The notes beneath the pieces are model-generated. The model searched no databases. It had not been told where the DNA came from and saw only the letters and a program-made list of their open reading frames with translations. This document shows positions 57,565 to 64,000 of a stretch of DNA of 64,000 nt, piece by piece (position 1 is the first letter of the stretch; every line of letters begins with the position of its first letter). Source of the stretch: Caulobacter radicis (GTDB taxonomy: Bacteria; Pseudomonadota; Alphaproteobacteria; Caulobacterales; Caulobacteraceae); contig NZ_QDKO01000016.1 in the NCBI RefSeq assembly GCF_003094615.1, forward strand, positions 28,136-92,135, written 5' to 3'. The position numbers and the translations under genes were made by a program.

Positions 57565-59745
57565 ATGAACCGGCGCGAAATGATGACGAGCGTTGCCGCC
57601 GTCGCCGCCACGTCCTCCGCCCTCATCCCCGGGAGTTCCATGTCCGCCACCGCCAAGCCCGTTCCTCCGGTCGCCAAGAAGGTCCCCAAGCGCATCGAGC
57701 AGCTGGGCCGGGTGCGCGTCGACGACTACGCCTGGATGAAGGACGACAACTGGCAGAAGGTCCTGCGCGACCCCAGCCTGATCAAGGCCGAGGTCAAGGA
57801 GCACCTGACCGCCGAGAACGCCTATGTGAAGGCGATGCTGGCCCCGACGCAGGACCTGCAGAAGGCGATGTTCGAGGAGATGAAGGGCCGCATCAAGGAG
57901 GACGACTCCTCGGTCCCCTCGCCCGACGGCCCGTACGATTACTATTCGCGCTTCGCCCTGGGCGGCCAGCACCCGATCTATGCGCGGCGTCCCCGCGGAA
58001 AGACGGATGGCGAAGAGGTGCTGCTGGACAGCGACGCCCTGGCCAAGGGCAAGGCCTACAGCCAGGTCAGCGCCGCCGACCACAGCCCCGACCACAAGCT
58101 GTTCGCCTATGCCGAGGACGCGCAGGGCTCGGAAGTCCACAAGATCTACGTCAAGGACCTGGCCACCGGCGAGATCCTGCCCGAGCCGGTCGACAGCAGC
58201 ACCGGCGACTTCACCTGGTCGCCCGACTCCCAGTGGCTGTTCTGGACGCACCGCGACGACAACGGCCGCTCCGACAAGATCTATCGCCGCCCCGCGCGCG
58301 GCGGGCTGAAGGACGACGTGCTGGTCTATGAAGAGCCCGACGATGGCTTCTTCGTCAGCGTCAGCGTCACCGGCTCGGACGCCTTCATCGTGATCAGCGC
58401 AGGCGACCACGAGACGTCGGAAACCCTGCTGATTCCGGCCAGCGACGTCGCCGCCAAGCCCAAGGCCGTCGAGCCGCGCACGCCGGGCCTGCGCTATTCG
58501 GTCGAGCACTGGGACGGCAAGTTCGTCATCCTGACCAACGCCGACGACGCCATCGACTTCAAGCTGGTCGAGGCCCCGGTCGACAATCCCGGCCGCGCGA
58601 ACTGGAAGGACTTCGTGGCCCACAAGCCGGGGACCTTCATCACCGGCCACGCCGCCTACAAGGACCATCTGGTCCGGGTCGAGCGTGTCAACGCCAACAC
58701 CCGCATCGTCATCACCGACCGCGCCACCAAGGCCGAAAAGCCGATCGTCGTCGACGAGCAGGCCTATGTGCTGAGCGTCGAGGGCGGATACGAGTTCGAC
58801 ACCCCGACCCTGCGCTATGTCTACCAGTCGCCGACCACGCCGCGTCAGTGGTTCGACTACGACATGCGCAGCGGCGACAAGGTGCTGCGCAAGACCCAGG
58901 AGATCCCCTCGGGCCACGACCCTTCGAAGTACGTGACCAAGCGCCTCTATGCGAAGGCGCCCGACGGCGCGCAGGTGCCGGTGACCGTGCTGATGAAGAA
59001 GGACGTCAAGCTGGACGGCAAGGCGCCGCTGCTGCTGTACGGCTACGGCAGCTACGGCATGTCGATGGATCCGTCGTTCTCGATCCGCAACTTCAGCCTG
59101 GTCGACCGCGGCTGGATCTGGGCCACGGCCCACATCCGCGGCGGCTCGGAAAAGGGCTACGGCTGGTTCCTGGACGGCAAGAAGTTCAAGAAGAAGAACA
59201 CCTTCACCGACTTCATCGCCTGCGCCGAGCACCTGCACGCCAATGGCTACGGCGCCAAGGGCGCCACCGTGGCCTATGGCGGTTCGGCCGGCGGCATGCT
59301 GATGGGCGCGATCACCAACCTGCGGCCGGACCTGTGGTCGGGCATCATCGGGGCGGTGCCGTTCGTCGACGTGCTCAACACCATGAGCGACACCTCCCTG
59401 CCGCTGACCCCGCCGGAGTGGCCCGAATGGGGCAATCCGCTGGAGGACAAGGAGGCCTACGACTACATCGCCAGCTATTCCCCCTACGACAACGTCGCCG
59501 CCAAGCCCTATCCGGCCGTGCTGGCCACCGGCGGCCTTTCGGACCCGCGCGTCACCTACTGGGAGCCGGAGAAGTGGGCGGCCAAGCTGCGGGCCAACAC
59601 CACCAGCGGCAACCCGATCCTCTTGAAGATCAACATGGAGGCCGGCCACGGCGGCGCCTCGGGCCGCTTCGACTTCCTCAAGGAGATCGCGCTCGACTAC
59701 GCCTTCGCCGTGTGGGCGGTCGACAAGGGCTGGACGAAGGCCTGA
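57565..59745 (+). CDS. Exported prolyl oligopeptidase family S9 peptidase (oligopeptidase B type)
   Basis: This 726-residue protein has a Tat-like signal (MNRREMMTSVAAVAATSSA). The N-terminal beta-propeller starts near KRIEQLGRVRVDDYAWMKD. The C-terminal alpha/beta-hydrolase has Ser574 in YGGSAGGMLMG, Asp660 in GLSDPRVTYWEP and His695 in EAGHGGASGRF. RGGSEKGYGWFLDGK is typical of oligopeptidase B (protease II), which cuts short peptides after basic residues. The signal suggests a periplasmic role. Confidence 0.92.
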   Translation: MNRREMMTSVAAVAATSSALIPGSSMSATAKPVPPVAKKVPKRIEQLGRVRVDDYAWMKDDNWQKVLRDPSLIKAEVKEHLTAENAYVKAMLAPTQDLQKAMFEEMKGRIKEDDSSVPSPDGPYDYYSRFALGGQHPIYARRPRGKTDGEEVLLDSDALAKGKAYSQVSAADHSPDHKLFAYAEDAQGSEVHKIYVKDLATGEILPEPVDSSTGDFTWSPDSQWLFWTHRDDNGRSDKIYRRPARGGLKDDVLVYEEPDDGFFVSVSVTGSDAFIVISAGDHETSETLLIPASDVAAKPKAVEPRTPGLRYSVEHWDGKFVILTNADDAIDFKLVEAPVDNPGRANWKDFVAHKPGTFITGHAAYKDHLVRVERVNANTRIVITDRATKAEKPIVVDEQAYVLSVEGGYEFDTPTLRYVYQSPTTPRQWFDYDMRSGDKVLRKTQEIPSGHDPSKYVTKRLYAKAPDGAQVPVTVLMKKDVKLDGKAPLLLYGYGSYGMSMDPSFSIRNFSLVDRGWIWATAHIRGGSEKGYGWFLDGKKFKKKNTFTDFIACAEHLHANGYGAKGATVAYGGSAGGMLMGAITNLRPDLWSGIIGAVPFVDVLNTMSDTSLPLTPPEWPEWGNPLEDKEAYDYIASYSPYDNVAAKPYPAVLATGGLSDPRVTYWEPEKWAAKLRANTTSGNPILLKINMEAGHGGASGRFDFLKEIALDYAFAVWAVDKGWTKA

Positions 59746-59750
59746 GAAAG

Positions 59751-59867
59751 CCCCTTCCCCCTCGCGGGGAAGGGGTTGGGGATGGGGGCGCCGACGCTGT
59801 CATTGACCGACACGGCGCCGACACCCCCACCCCTGCCCCTCCCCGCAAGGGGGGAGGGGGTCATGTA
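59751..59867. repeat. Inverted-repeat element after the S9 peptidase gene
   Basis: The ends are CCCCTTCCCCCTCGCGGGGAAGGGG and CCCCTCCCCGCAAGGGGGGAGGGG in outline, each a hairpin. An inner inverted pair GGGGGCGCCGAC/GTGTCGG-type lies in the middle. It resembles the element at 49924-50047 and lies just before the GNAT gene. Confidence 0.65.
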
Positions 59868-59882
59868 TTCCTGGAGCTTAGC

Positions 59883-60428
59883 TTGATCATCCGCCCCTCC
59901 ACCGACGCCGACGTACCGGCGATCACGGCCATCTACGGCTGGAACGTGCTCAACGGCCTAGGCACCTTCGAGGAGGTCCCCCCCGACGAAGCCGAGATGG
60001 CCCGGCGGCGCGGGGCGTTCCTGGATCGCGGCCTGCCCTACCTGGTCGCCGAGCTGGACGGAAAGGTGCTGGGCTACGCCTATGCCGGTCCGTTCCGGCT
60101 GCGGGCGGCCTATCGCTACACCGTCGAGGACAGCATCTATGTCGCTCCCGACGCGGCCGGAAAGGGCGTCGGCAAGGCGCTGCTGACGGCCCTGATCGAG
60201 GCCTGCGAAGCCCTGGGCCTGCGCCAGATGTGCGCGGTGATCGGCGACAGCGGCAACGCCGCGTCGATCGGCGTCCACGCCGCCCTCGGTTTCGAGCACA
60301 AGTGCGTCTTCCCGGCCATGGGCTACAAGTTCGACCGCTGGGTCGACCTCGTCTGGATGCAGCGGTCGCTGAACGGCGGCGGCGACACCCCGCCGGATGC
60401 GCCAGGCATGTCTTTGAGCGGCGTCTAG
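59883..60428 (+). CDS. GNAT N-acetyltransferase, phosphinothricin-acetyltransferase-like
   Basis: This 181-residue protein starts from a TTG at 59883 (MIIRPSTDADVPAITAIY). An SD GGAG lies 6 nt upstream and no ATG is nearer. It has AYRYTVEDSIYVAPDAAGKGVG, the acetyl-CoA loop, and IGDSGNAASIGVHAALGFEH, followed by the late KFDRWVDLVWMQ. These features match the Pat/Bar-like group, which acetylates amino-acid amines. The target is unknown. A strong terminator follows at 60454. Confidence 0.88.
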   Translation: MIIRPSTDADVPAITAIYGWNVLNGLGTFEEVPPDEAEMARRRGAFLDRGLPYLVAELDGKVLGYAYAGPFRLRAAYRYTVEDSIYVAPDAAGKGVGKALLTALIEACEALGLRQMCAVIGDSGNAASIGVHAALGFEHKCVFPAMGYKFDRWVDLVWMQRSLNGGGDTPPDAPGMSLSGV

Positions 60429-60453
60429 GACGCCGCAAGGACGCTCAAAGCAA

Positions 60454-60481
60454 AAGCCCCGCCGGCGGACCGGCGGGGCTT
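60454..60481. terminator. Terminator between GNAT and second mucR genes
   Basis: A 12-bp perfect stem AAGCCCCGCCGG/CCGGCGGGGCTT has a CGGA loop and A/T flanks on both sides. It sits between convergent genes and can serve both. Confidence 0.87.
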
Positions 60482-60514
60482 TCGTGTTTTCGGGGCTCTA
60501 AAAAGAACCGAGGA

Positions 60515-60952
60515 TCAGGCCTTGCGGGCGCGGGCCTTGCCCGGAGCCTTGGCCTTGCGGCCGCCCTGGCCCAGGCCCAGGGCCTTGGCCATCGCCGAGC
60601 GGGCTTCGCTGTAGGACGGGGCCGTGGTCGGGTAGTCGGCGGGCAGGCCCCACTTCGACTTGTACTCGGCGACGGTCATGCCGTGGGTGGTCAGGTGACG
60701 CTTCAGCGTCTTGTAGGGCTTGCCGTCCTCGAAGCTGATCAGGGCGTCCGGCGTGATGCTCTTGCGGATCTGGGCCGGAGTAGCCTTGGTAACGGTCTCG
60801 GTAACCGGCGCTTCCGGCGAGCCAAGACCGGAAAGGGCGTCGTGCGTGGCCCGAATCAGAGCCGGCAGGTCAGAGACCGAGGTCGTGTTGTTGGCCACAT
60901 AGTTAGCCACGATCTCGGCGGTCAGCTCGATCAGGGTCGATTTGTCTTCCAC
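60515..60952 (-). CDS. mucR: MucR/Ros family regulator, second copy
   Basis: This 145-residue paralogue of the protein at 46961-47380 has IELTAEIVANYVANNTTSVSDLP, KSITPDALISFEDGKPYKTL, KRHLTTHGMTVAEYKSKWGLP and a basic tail. The first finger Cys of the other copy is replaced by Ser (LISFEDG), so classic zinc binding looks weaker in this copy. The start GTG 60952 follows GGAG, and a TTG at 60967 is also in frame. Two MucR proteins acting together are known in Caulobacter. Confidence 0.88.
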   Translation of the reverse strand: MEDKSTLIELTAEIVANYVANNTTSVSDLPALIRATHDALSGLGSPEAPVTETVTKATPAQIRKSITPDALISFEDGKPYKTLKRHLTTHGMTVAEYKSKWGLPADYPTTAPSYSEARSAMAKALGLGQGGRKAKAPGKARARKA

Positions 60953-61399
60953 GGCGTCACTCCACAATGACTTTAAATTCGGAAATACACCCGCCCCGTG
61001 GAATTACAAGTACACAAATACGCAACCGAGCGAGCAACGCTCCGCGAAAACAGGCTTTATTTCGCGGCAACAATGTCGATGGCGGATTTTCAAAGCCTTA
61101 GCCGTAACCGATCGCGCTCGCCTTCAAGTTCAGTTTCGACCTCGTGCGTTTTCCCGCTCGCGAAGACCGGCAAGGTTCGCGTGCAATTGCACTTTGAGCA
61201 AAACCAGGCGCGCGTTTCAGATTCGCCGCCCCTCCGCGCCCCCATCTTCAGATCGAGACCGGCGCCCTGACGGGATCGCGCAAGGGCTCGGACACGCGAA
61301 CACGCCGACGGTCAAAGCACAGCTTGAAGGAGGGAGAGGATCGCGATGTAAACGCCACCTCTATCGAAGGCCGCTGATCAGCGAAGAGATTGAAGAGAG
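60953..61399. other. 447-bp gene-free region upstream of the second mucR
   Basis: The 100 bp next to mucR are AT-richer than average, as expected for MucR self-control. A perfect 12-bp palindrome GTGCAATTGCAC is at 61181-61192, and a GANTC site is at 61220-61224. Short frames on the plus strand lack start signals and protein-like composition. Confidence 0.5.
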
Positions 61400-61473
61400 T
61401 GGCTGGGGAACTAGGACTCGAACCTAGAATGACGGTACCAAAAACCGCAGTGTTACCATTACACCATTCCCCA
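61400..61473 (-). tRNA. tRNA-Gln (TTG anticodon)
   Basis: The minus strand folds as a 74-nt tRNA including an encoded CCA. The acceptor stem pairs TGGGGAA with TTCCCCA, the D arm is GTGTAATGGTAACAC, the anticodon loop is TTTTGGT (anticodon TTG) and the T arm is TAGGTTCGAGTCCTA. It reads CAA glutamine codons. Confidence 0.93.
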
Positions 61474-61658
61474 GCAGGAACGGCTGCCGACCCAGTGGGC
61501 CGCGGCGAGGCGGTGGAGATAGCTCAGGATTCGGACGGTGGCAACGCCCTCCAAATTCTTTTTTTGGGTCTATTTTCACGCTTGCGACTCTCGAAACAGC
61601 CCCCTATAAGCCGCCTCCCAAGTCGAGCACAGCCAACCGGCGGCGCGGCTTCGGAAGT

Positions 61659-61735
61659 CGGAGTGTGGCTCAGTCTGGTAGAGCACTGCGTTCGGGACGC
61701 AGGGGTCGCAGGTTCAAATCCTGCCACTCCGACCA
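61659..61735 (+). tRNA. tRNA-Pro (CGG anticodon)
   Basis: This is a 77-nt cloverleaf with an encoded CCA. The acceptor stem is CGGAGTG with CACTCCG, the anticodon stem CTGCG/CGCAG encloses TTCGGGA (anticodon CGG), and the T arm is CAGGTTCAAATCCTG. It reads CCG, a common proline codon in this GC-rich genome. Confidence 0.94.
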
Positions 61736-61916
61736 TCTTCTCTCCCGAGAAAATCCTCTTATTTGCACCGCCTGAGCGACAAGTTCGGCAGGTTGCGTGC
61801 TGTTCATTTGACCGCAACGCGGCAGCCGTTAGCTTGCGACGACATTGAAGCGCGACGGACGCACGACCACCTGTGCTTTTCCGCCGCCGCGCCTCGGCTA
61901 TCGCAACGGGACCCCG

Positions 61917-63695
61917 ATGAAGCAGTTTCTCATGACCGTGGCCGGCGTATTCGTCGGACTGGTGCTCTTTCTCGTCGGGGTTCCCTTCATACTGATCGTG
62001 CTGGCGGCCGGCGCCGCCCGCCCTGCCCCGGTCTCGGCCAACTCGGTCGTGCAGCTGGACCTGCGCGGCGGACTGTCGGACCAGGATTCGCAGAACCCGT
62101 TCGCGGCCTTCGGCGGCGGCGGCCAGTCGGTGATGGGCGTGATCGAGGTGCTGCGCCGCGCCGAGACCGACGACAAGGTCAAGGCGGTGTTCGTGCGCCT
62201 GCCCGAGGGCGGCGTCGCCCCGGCCTCGGCCGACGAACTGGCCCAGGCCTTCAAGCACTTCCGCAGCGTCGGCAAGAAGCCGATCTTCGCCCACAGCCAG
62301 GGCCTCTATCCCTCGGGCATGTCGACCTCGACCTACCGCCTGGGCGCGGCCGCCAGCGAGTTCTGGATGCAGCCGGACAGCGCGTTGCAGGCCGTCGGCG
62401 TGGCCAGCGAGACGATGTTCTACAAGCGCCTGTTCGACAAGTACGGCGTCAAGGCCGACTTCGAGCAGCGCTATGAATACAAGAACGCCGTCAATCCTTA
62501 CCTGAACAGCGACTTCACTCCCGCCCACCGCGAGGCGACGCTGTCGTGGATGGGCTCGGTCTACACCAGCGCCCTGACCGCCGCCGCCCAGGACCGCAAG
62601 CTGGATCCGGCCCGCCTGATCAAGGCCATCGAGGCCGGCCCCTACAGCGCCCAGCAGGCGCAGGGCCTGGGCCTGATCGACAAGGTCGGCCAGGTGAAGG
62701 AGGCCCAGGACGCCATGCTGGCCCGCGCCGGCAAGGGCGCCAAGCTGATCGAGTTCTCCGACTACGCCTCGCGCTCGAAGAAGGACCTGCCCAAGACCGG
62801 CGCGGCCATCGCCGTGATCGGCGCCGAAGGCCCGATCGTCACCGGGACCGCGGGCCAGGCCTCGCCGTTCGGCGGCGACAGCACCATCCACTCCGACGAG
62901 ACCGCCAAGGCGATCTACGACGCGATCGAGGACAAGGACGTCAAGGCGATCGTGCTGCGCGTCTCCTCGCCGGGCGGGTCGGACACGGCCTCCGAACAGA
63001 TCCTGGCGGCCGTCCGGGCGGCCAAGGCGGCTGGAAAGCCCGTCGTGGTCAGCATGGGCACCTATGCGGCTTCGGGCGGCTACTGGATCAGCAGCCAGGC
63101 CTCGGCGATCGTCGCCCAGCCCTCGACCCTGACCGGCTCGATCGGCGTGTTCGGCGGCAAGTTCGCCCTGGGCGAGGCGCTGTCGCGCTTCGGCGTCGAC
63201 ACCCGCCAGATCAGCGTGGGCGGCGACTACGCCGGCGCCTTCGGCACTGGCCAGGAATTCACCGCCGACCAGCGCGCCCGCTTCTCGGCCTGGATGGACA
63301 ATATCTACGCCGGCTTCATCAAGCGCGTGGCCGAGGGCCGCAAGCTGCCGGTCGAGCGCGTGCGCGAGATCGCCAAGGGCCGCGTCTGGACCGGCGCCCA
63401 GGCCAAGGAGCTGGGCCTGGTGGACCAGCTGGGCGGCTTCTACGACGCCGTCGACAAGGCCAAGGCCCTGGCCAACCTGAAGGGCGACGTGCGCCTGAAG
63501 AAGATCGGCGGACCCAAGTCGCCGTTCGACGCCCTGGAGAAGGCCCTGGGCGTCAGCTCGACCTCGATGCGCACCGTGGCCGCCGCCGCCTGGATCCTGG
63601 GCGACCCGCGCTCCGAAGCGATCCTCGACGAAATGGCCAAGACCCGCCTGCGCTCGCAAGGCGCCAGCGTCCTGGCCGACACGCCGACCTACTGA
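61917..63695 (+). CDS. sppA: Signal peptide peptidase SppA, 67K type
   Basis: This 592-residue protein has one N-terminal membrane helix (FVGLVLFLVGVPFILIVLAAG) and two S49 domains. The catalytic Lys189 is in YEYKNAVNPY in the first domain and Ser386 in YAASGGYWIS in the second, as in the long E. coli-type SppA. It degrades cleaved signal peptides in the membrane. The start is ATG 61917. It follows tRNA-Pro by about 180 bp, and a terminator follows at 63717. Confidence 0.94.
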   Translation: MKQFLMTVAGVFVGLVLFLVGVPFILIVLAAGAARPAPVSANSVVQLDLRGGLSDQDSQNPFAAFGGGGQSVMGVIEVLRRAETDDKVKAVFVRLPEGGVAPASADELAQAFKHFRSVGKKPIFAHSQGLYPSGMSTSTYRLGAAASEFWMQPDSALQAVGVASETMFYKRLFDKYGVKADFEQRYEYKNAVNPYLNSDFTPAHREATLSWMGSVYTSALTAAAQDRKLDPARLIKAIEAGPYSAQQAQGLGLIDKVGQVKEAQDAMLARAGKGAKLIEFSDYASRSKKDLPKTGAAIAVIGAEGPIVTGTAGQASPFGGDSTIHSDETAKAIYDAIEDKDVKAIVLRVSSPGGSDTASEQILAAVRAAKAAGKPVVVSMGTYAASGGYWISSQASAIVAQPSTLTGSIGVFGGKFALGEALSRFGVDTRQISVGGDYAGAFGTGQEFTADQRARFSAWMDNIYAGFIKRVAEGRKLPVERVREIAKGRVWTGAQAKELGLVDQLGGFYDAVDKAKALANLKGDVRLKKIGGPKSPFDALEKALGVSSTSMRTVAAAAWILGDPRSEAILDEMAKTRLRSQGASVLADTPTY

Positions 63696-63716
63696 GGTCT
63701 CGGCAAGGTTCACGGG

Positions 63717-63744
63717 AAAGGCCGCTCCGCAAGGGGCGGCCTTT
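63717..63744 (+). terminator. Terminator after sppA
   Basis: A stem AAAGGCCGCTCC/GGGGCGGCCTTT (one G-T pair) with a GCAA loop is followed by a T run. It lies 21 bp after the sppA stop. Confidence 0.9.
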
Positions 63745-63766
63745 TTTGTTGGGCGGTCCCAAGATC

Positions 63767-63933
63767 CTCCCCCTGAAGGGGGAGGTGTCGGCCCCGGGTC
63801 CGGCCAAAGGCCGGCCCGAGGATAAACTCCGCCGACGGAGGGGGACGTGGTTGCTGTGTTGGGGGATGTGCTGAGCTCATCGGGGACTTCCCCCTCCGGC
63901 CCTTCGGGCCACCTCCCCCTTCAGGGGGAGGAT
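63767..63933. repeat. Dispersed inverted-repeat element, family A, copy 5
   Basis: The element is bounded by CCTCCCCCTGAAGGGGGAGG and CCTCCCCCTTCAGGGGGAGG, with inner GGTCCGGCCAAAGGCCGG and CCGGCCCTTCGGGCC. It is longer than the other copies, with about 35 extra bp in the middle. Confidence 0.68.
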
Positions 63934-63942
63934 CTTTGGCGA

Positions 63943-64000
63943 GGAACCTCCCCCTCTGGGGGAGGCGGCCGAAGGCCGGTGGGGGGGGGGGGGGGGGTTT
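63943..64000. repeat. Family A element cut by the window edge, with a 17-G run
   Basis: It begins AACCTCCCCCTCTGGGGGAGG and continues GCGGCCGAAGGCCGGT, the same left end as copy 1 at 334. It then runs into 17 consecutive G (63981-63997). Copy 1 has 11 G at the same place. The run may be real variation or a sequence-quality limit. Confidence 0.65.

Noticed and set aside
60942..61427. Plus-strand gene between mucR and tRNA-Gln
   Set aside because: It runs into the tRNA gene, lacks a start signal, and its translation has no recognisable order.
63981..63997. G-quadruplex regulatory element
   Set aside because: The run is a single homopolymer at the window edge inside a repeat. Slippage or a sequencing limit is a simpler explanation.
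1..64000. Prophage, integrative element or complete insertion sequence
   Set aside because: No integrase, transposase or phage structural gene was seen. Both tRNAs are complete and without flanking duplications.

Overview
The window is high-GC alphaproteobacterial DNA that reads as Caulobacter. The support is a PleC-type histidine kinase, a clear CckA, a flagellar export and rod set with CtrA-type boxes, two MucR/Ros paralogues, GANTC (CcrM) sites in promoters, and a hexuronate cluster run by a LacI-type regulator. The species cannot be fixed from sequence alone. In C. crescentus pleC and cckA are, from memory, far apart on the chromosome, so gene order here probably differs.

Layout. 1-9.1 kb: the 3' end of pepN, pleC, a secreted collagen-like protein, a VOC protein, a SulP anion transporter with a structured leader, and a large M14 peptidase. 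9.1-20.5 kb: hexuronate catabolism (eda-kdgK, kduD, kduI, uxaC, LacI regulator, uxaA), with ppc embedded. Four copies of an operator centred on ACCGGT lie at the three catabolic promoters. 20.5-32.6 kb: accessory metabolism and small regulators: serine hydrolase/MarR pair, M20 peptidase, acyltransferase, LigB-type dioxygenase, a divergent PfpI/GlxA pair, DUF1003, DUF1508, SDR, SleB hydrolase, a glycine-zipper protein, SnoaL-like and GNAT proteins. 32.9-45.0 kb: cell cycle and flagellum: cckA, fliQ-fliR-flhB, then flgB-flgC-fliE divergent from fliO-fliP around a perfect TTAA-N7-TTAA box. Between them lie a PafA-like phosphatase and an ABC transporter with a fused permease and binding protein. 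45-64 kb: ribokinase, a PAS protein, MucR, DUF2336, an acyl-CoA/P450 group, an orphan nucleotidyltransferase, an Nramp transporter, MaoC, CsbD, two peptidases, GNAT, a second MucR, tRNA-Gln, tRNA-Pro and SppA.

How the parts connect. PleC and CckA feed the CtrA circuit, CtrA boxes sit at the flagellar promoters, and MucR proteins are known in Caulobacter to act on the same S-to-G1 programme. The most striking unexplained signal is seven GANTC sites within 227 bp between the PAS gene and the first mucR.

Gene-free DNA is largely filled by several families of short inverted-repeat elements, including one with G runs of variable length and one nested inside another. No rRNA, CRISPR array, complete insertion sequence or prophage was seen.
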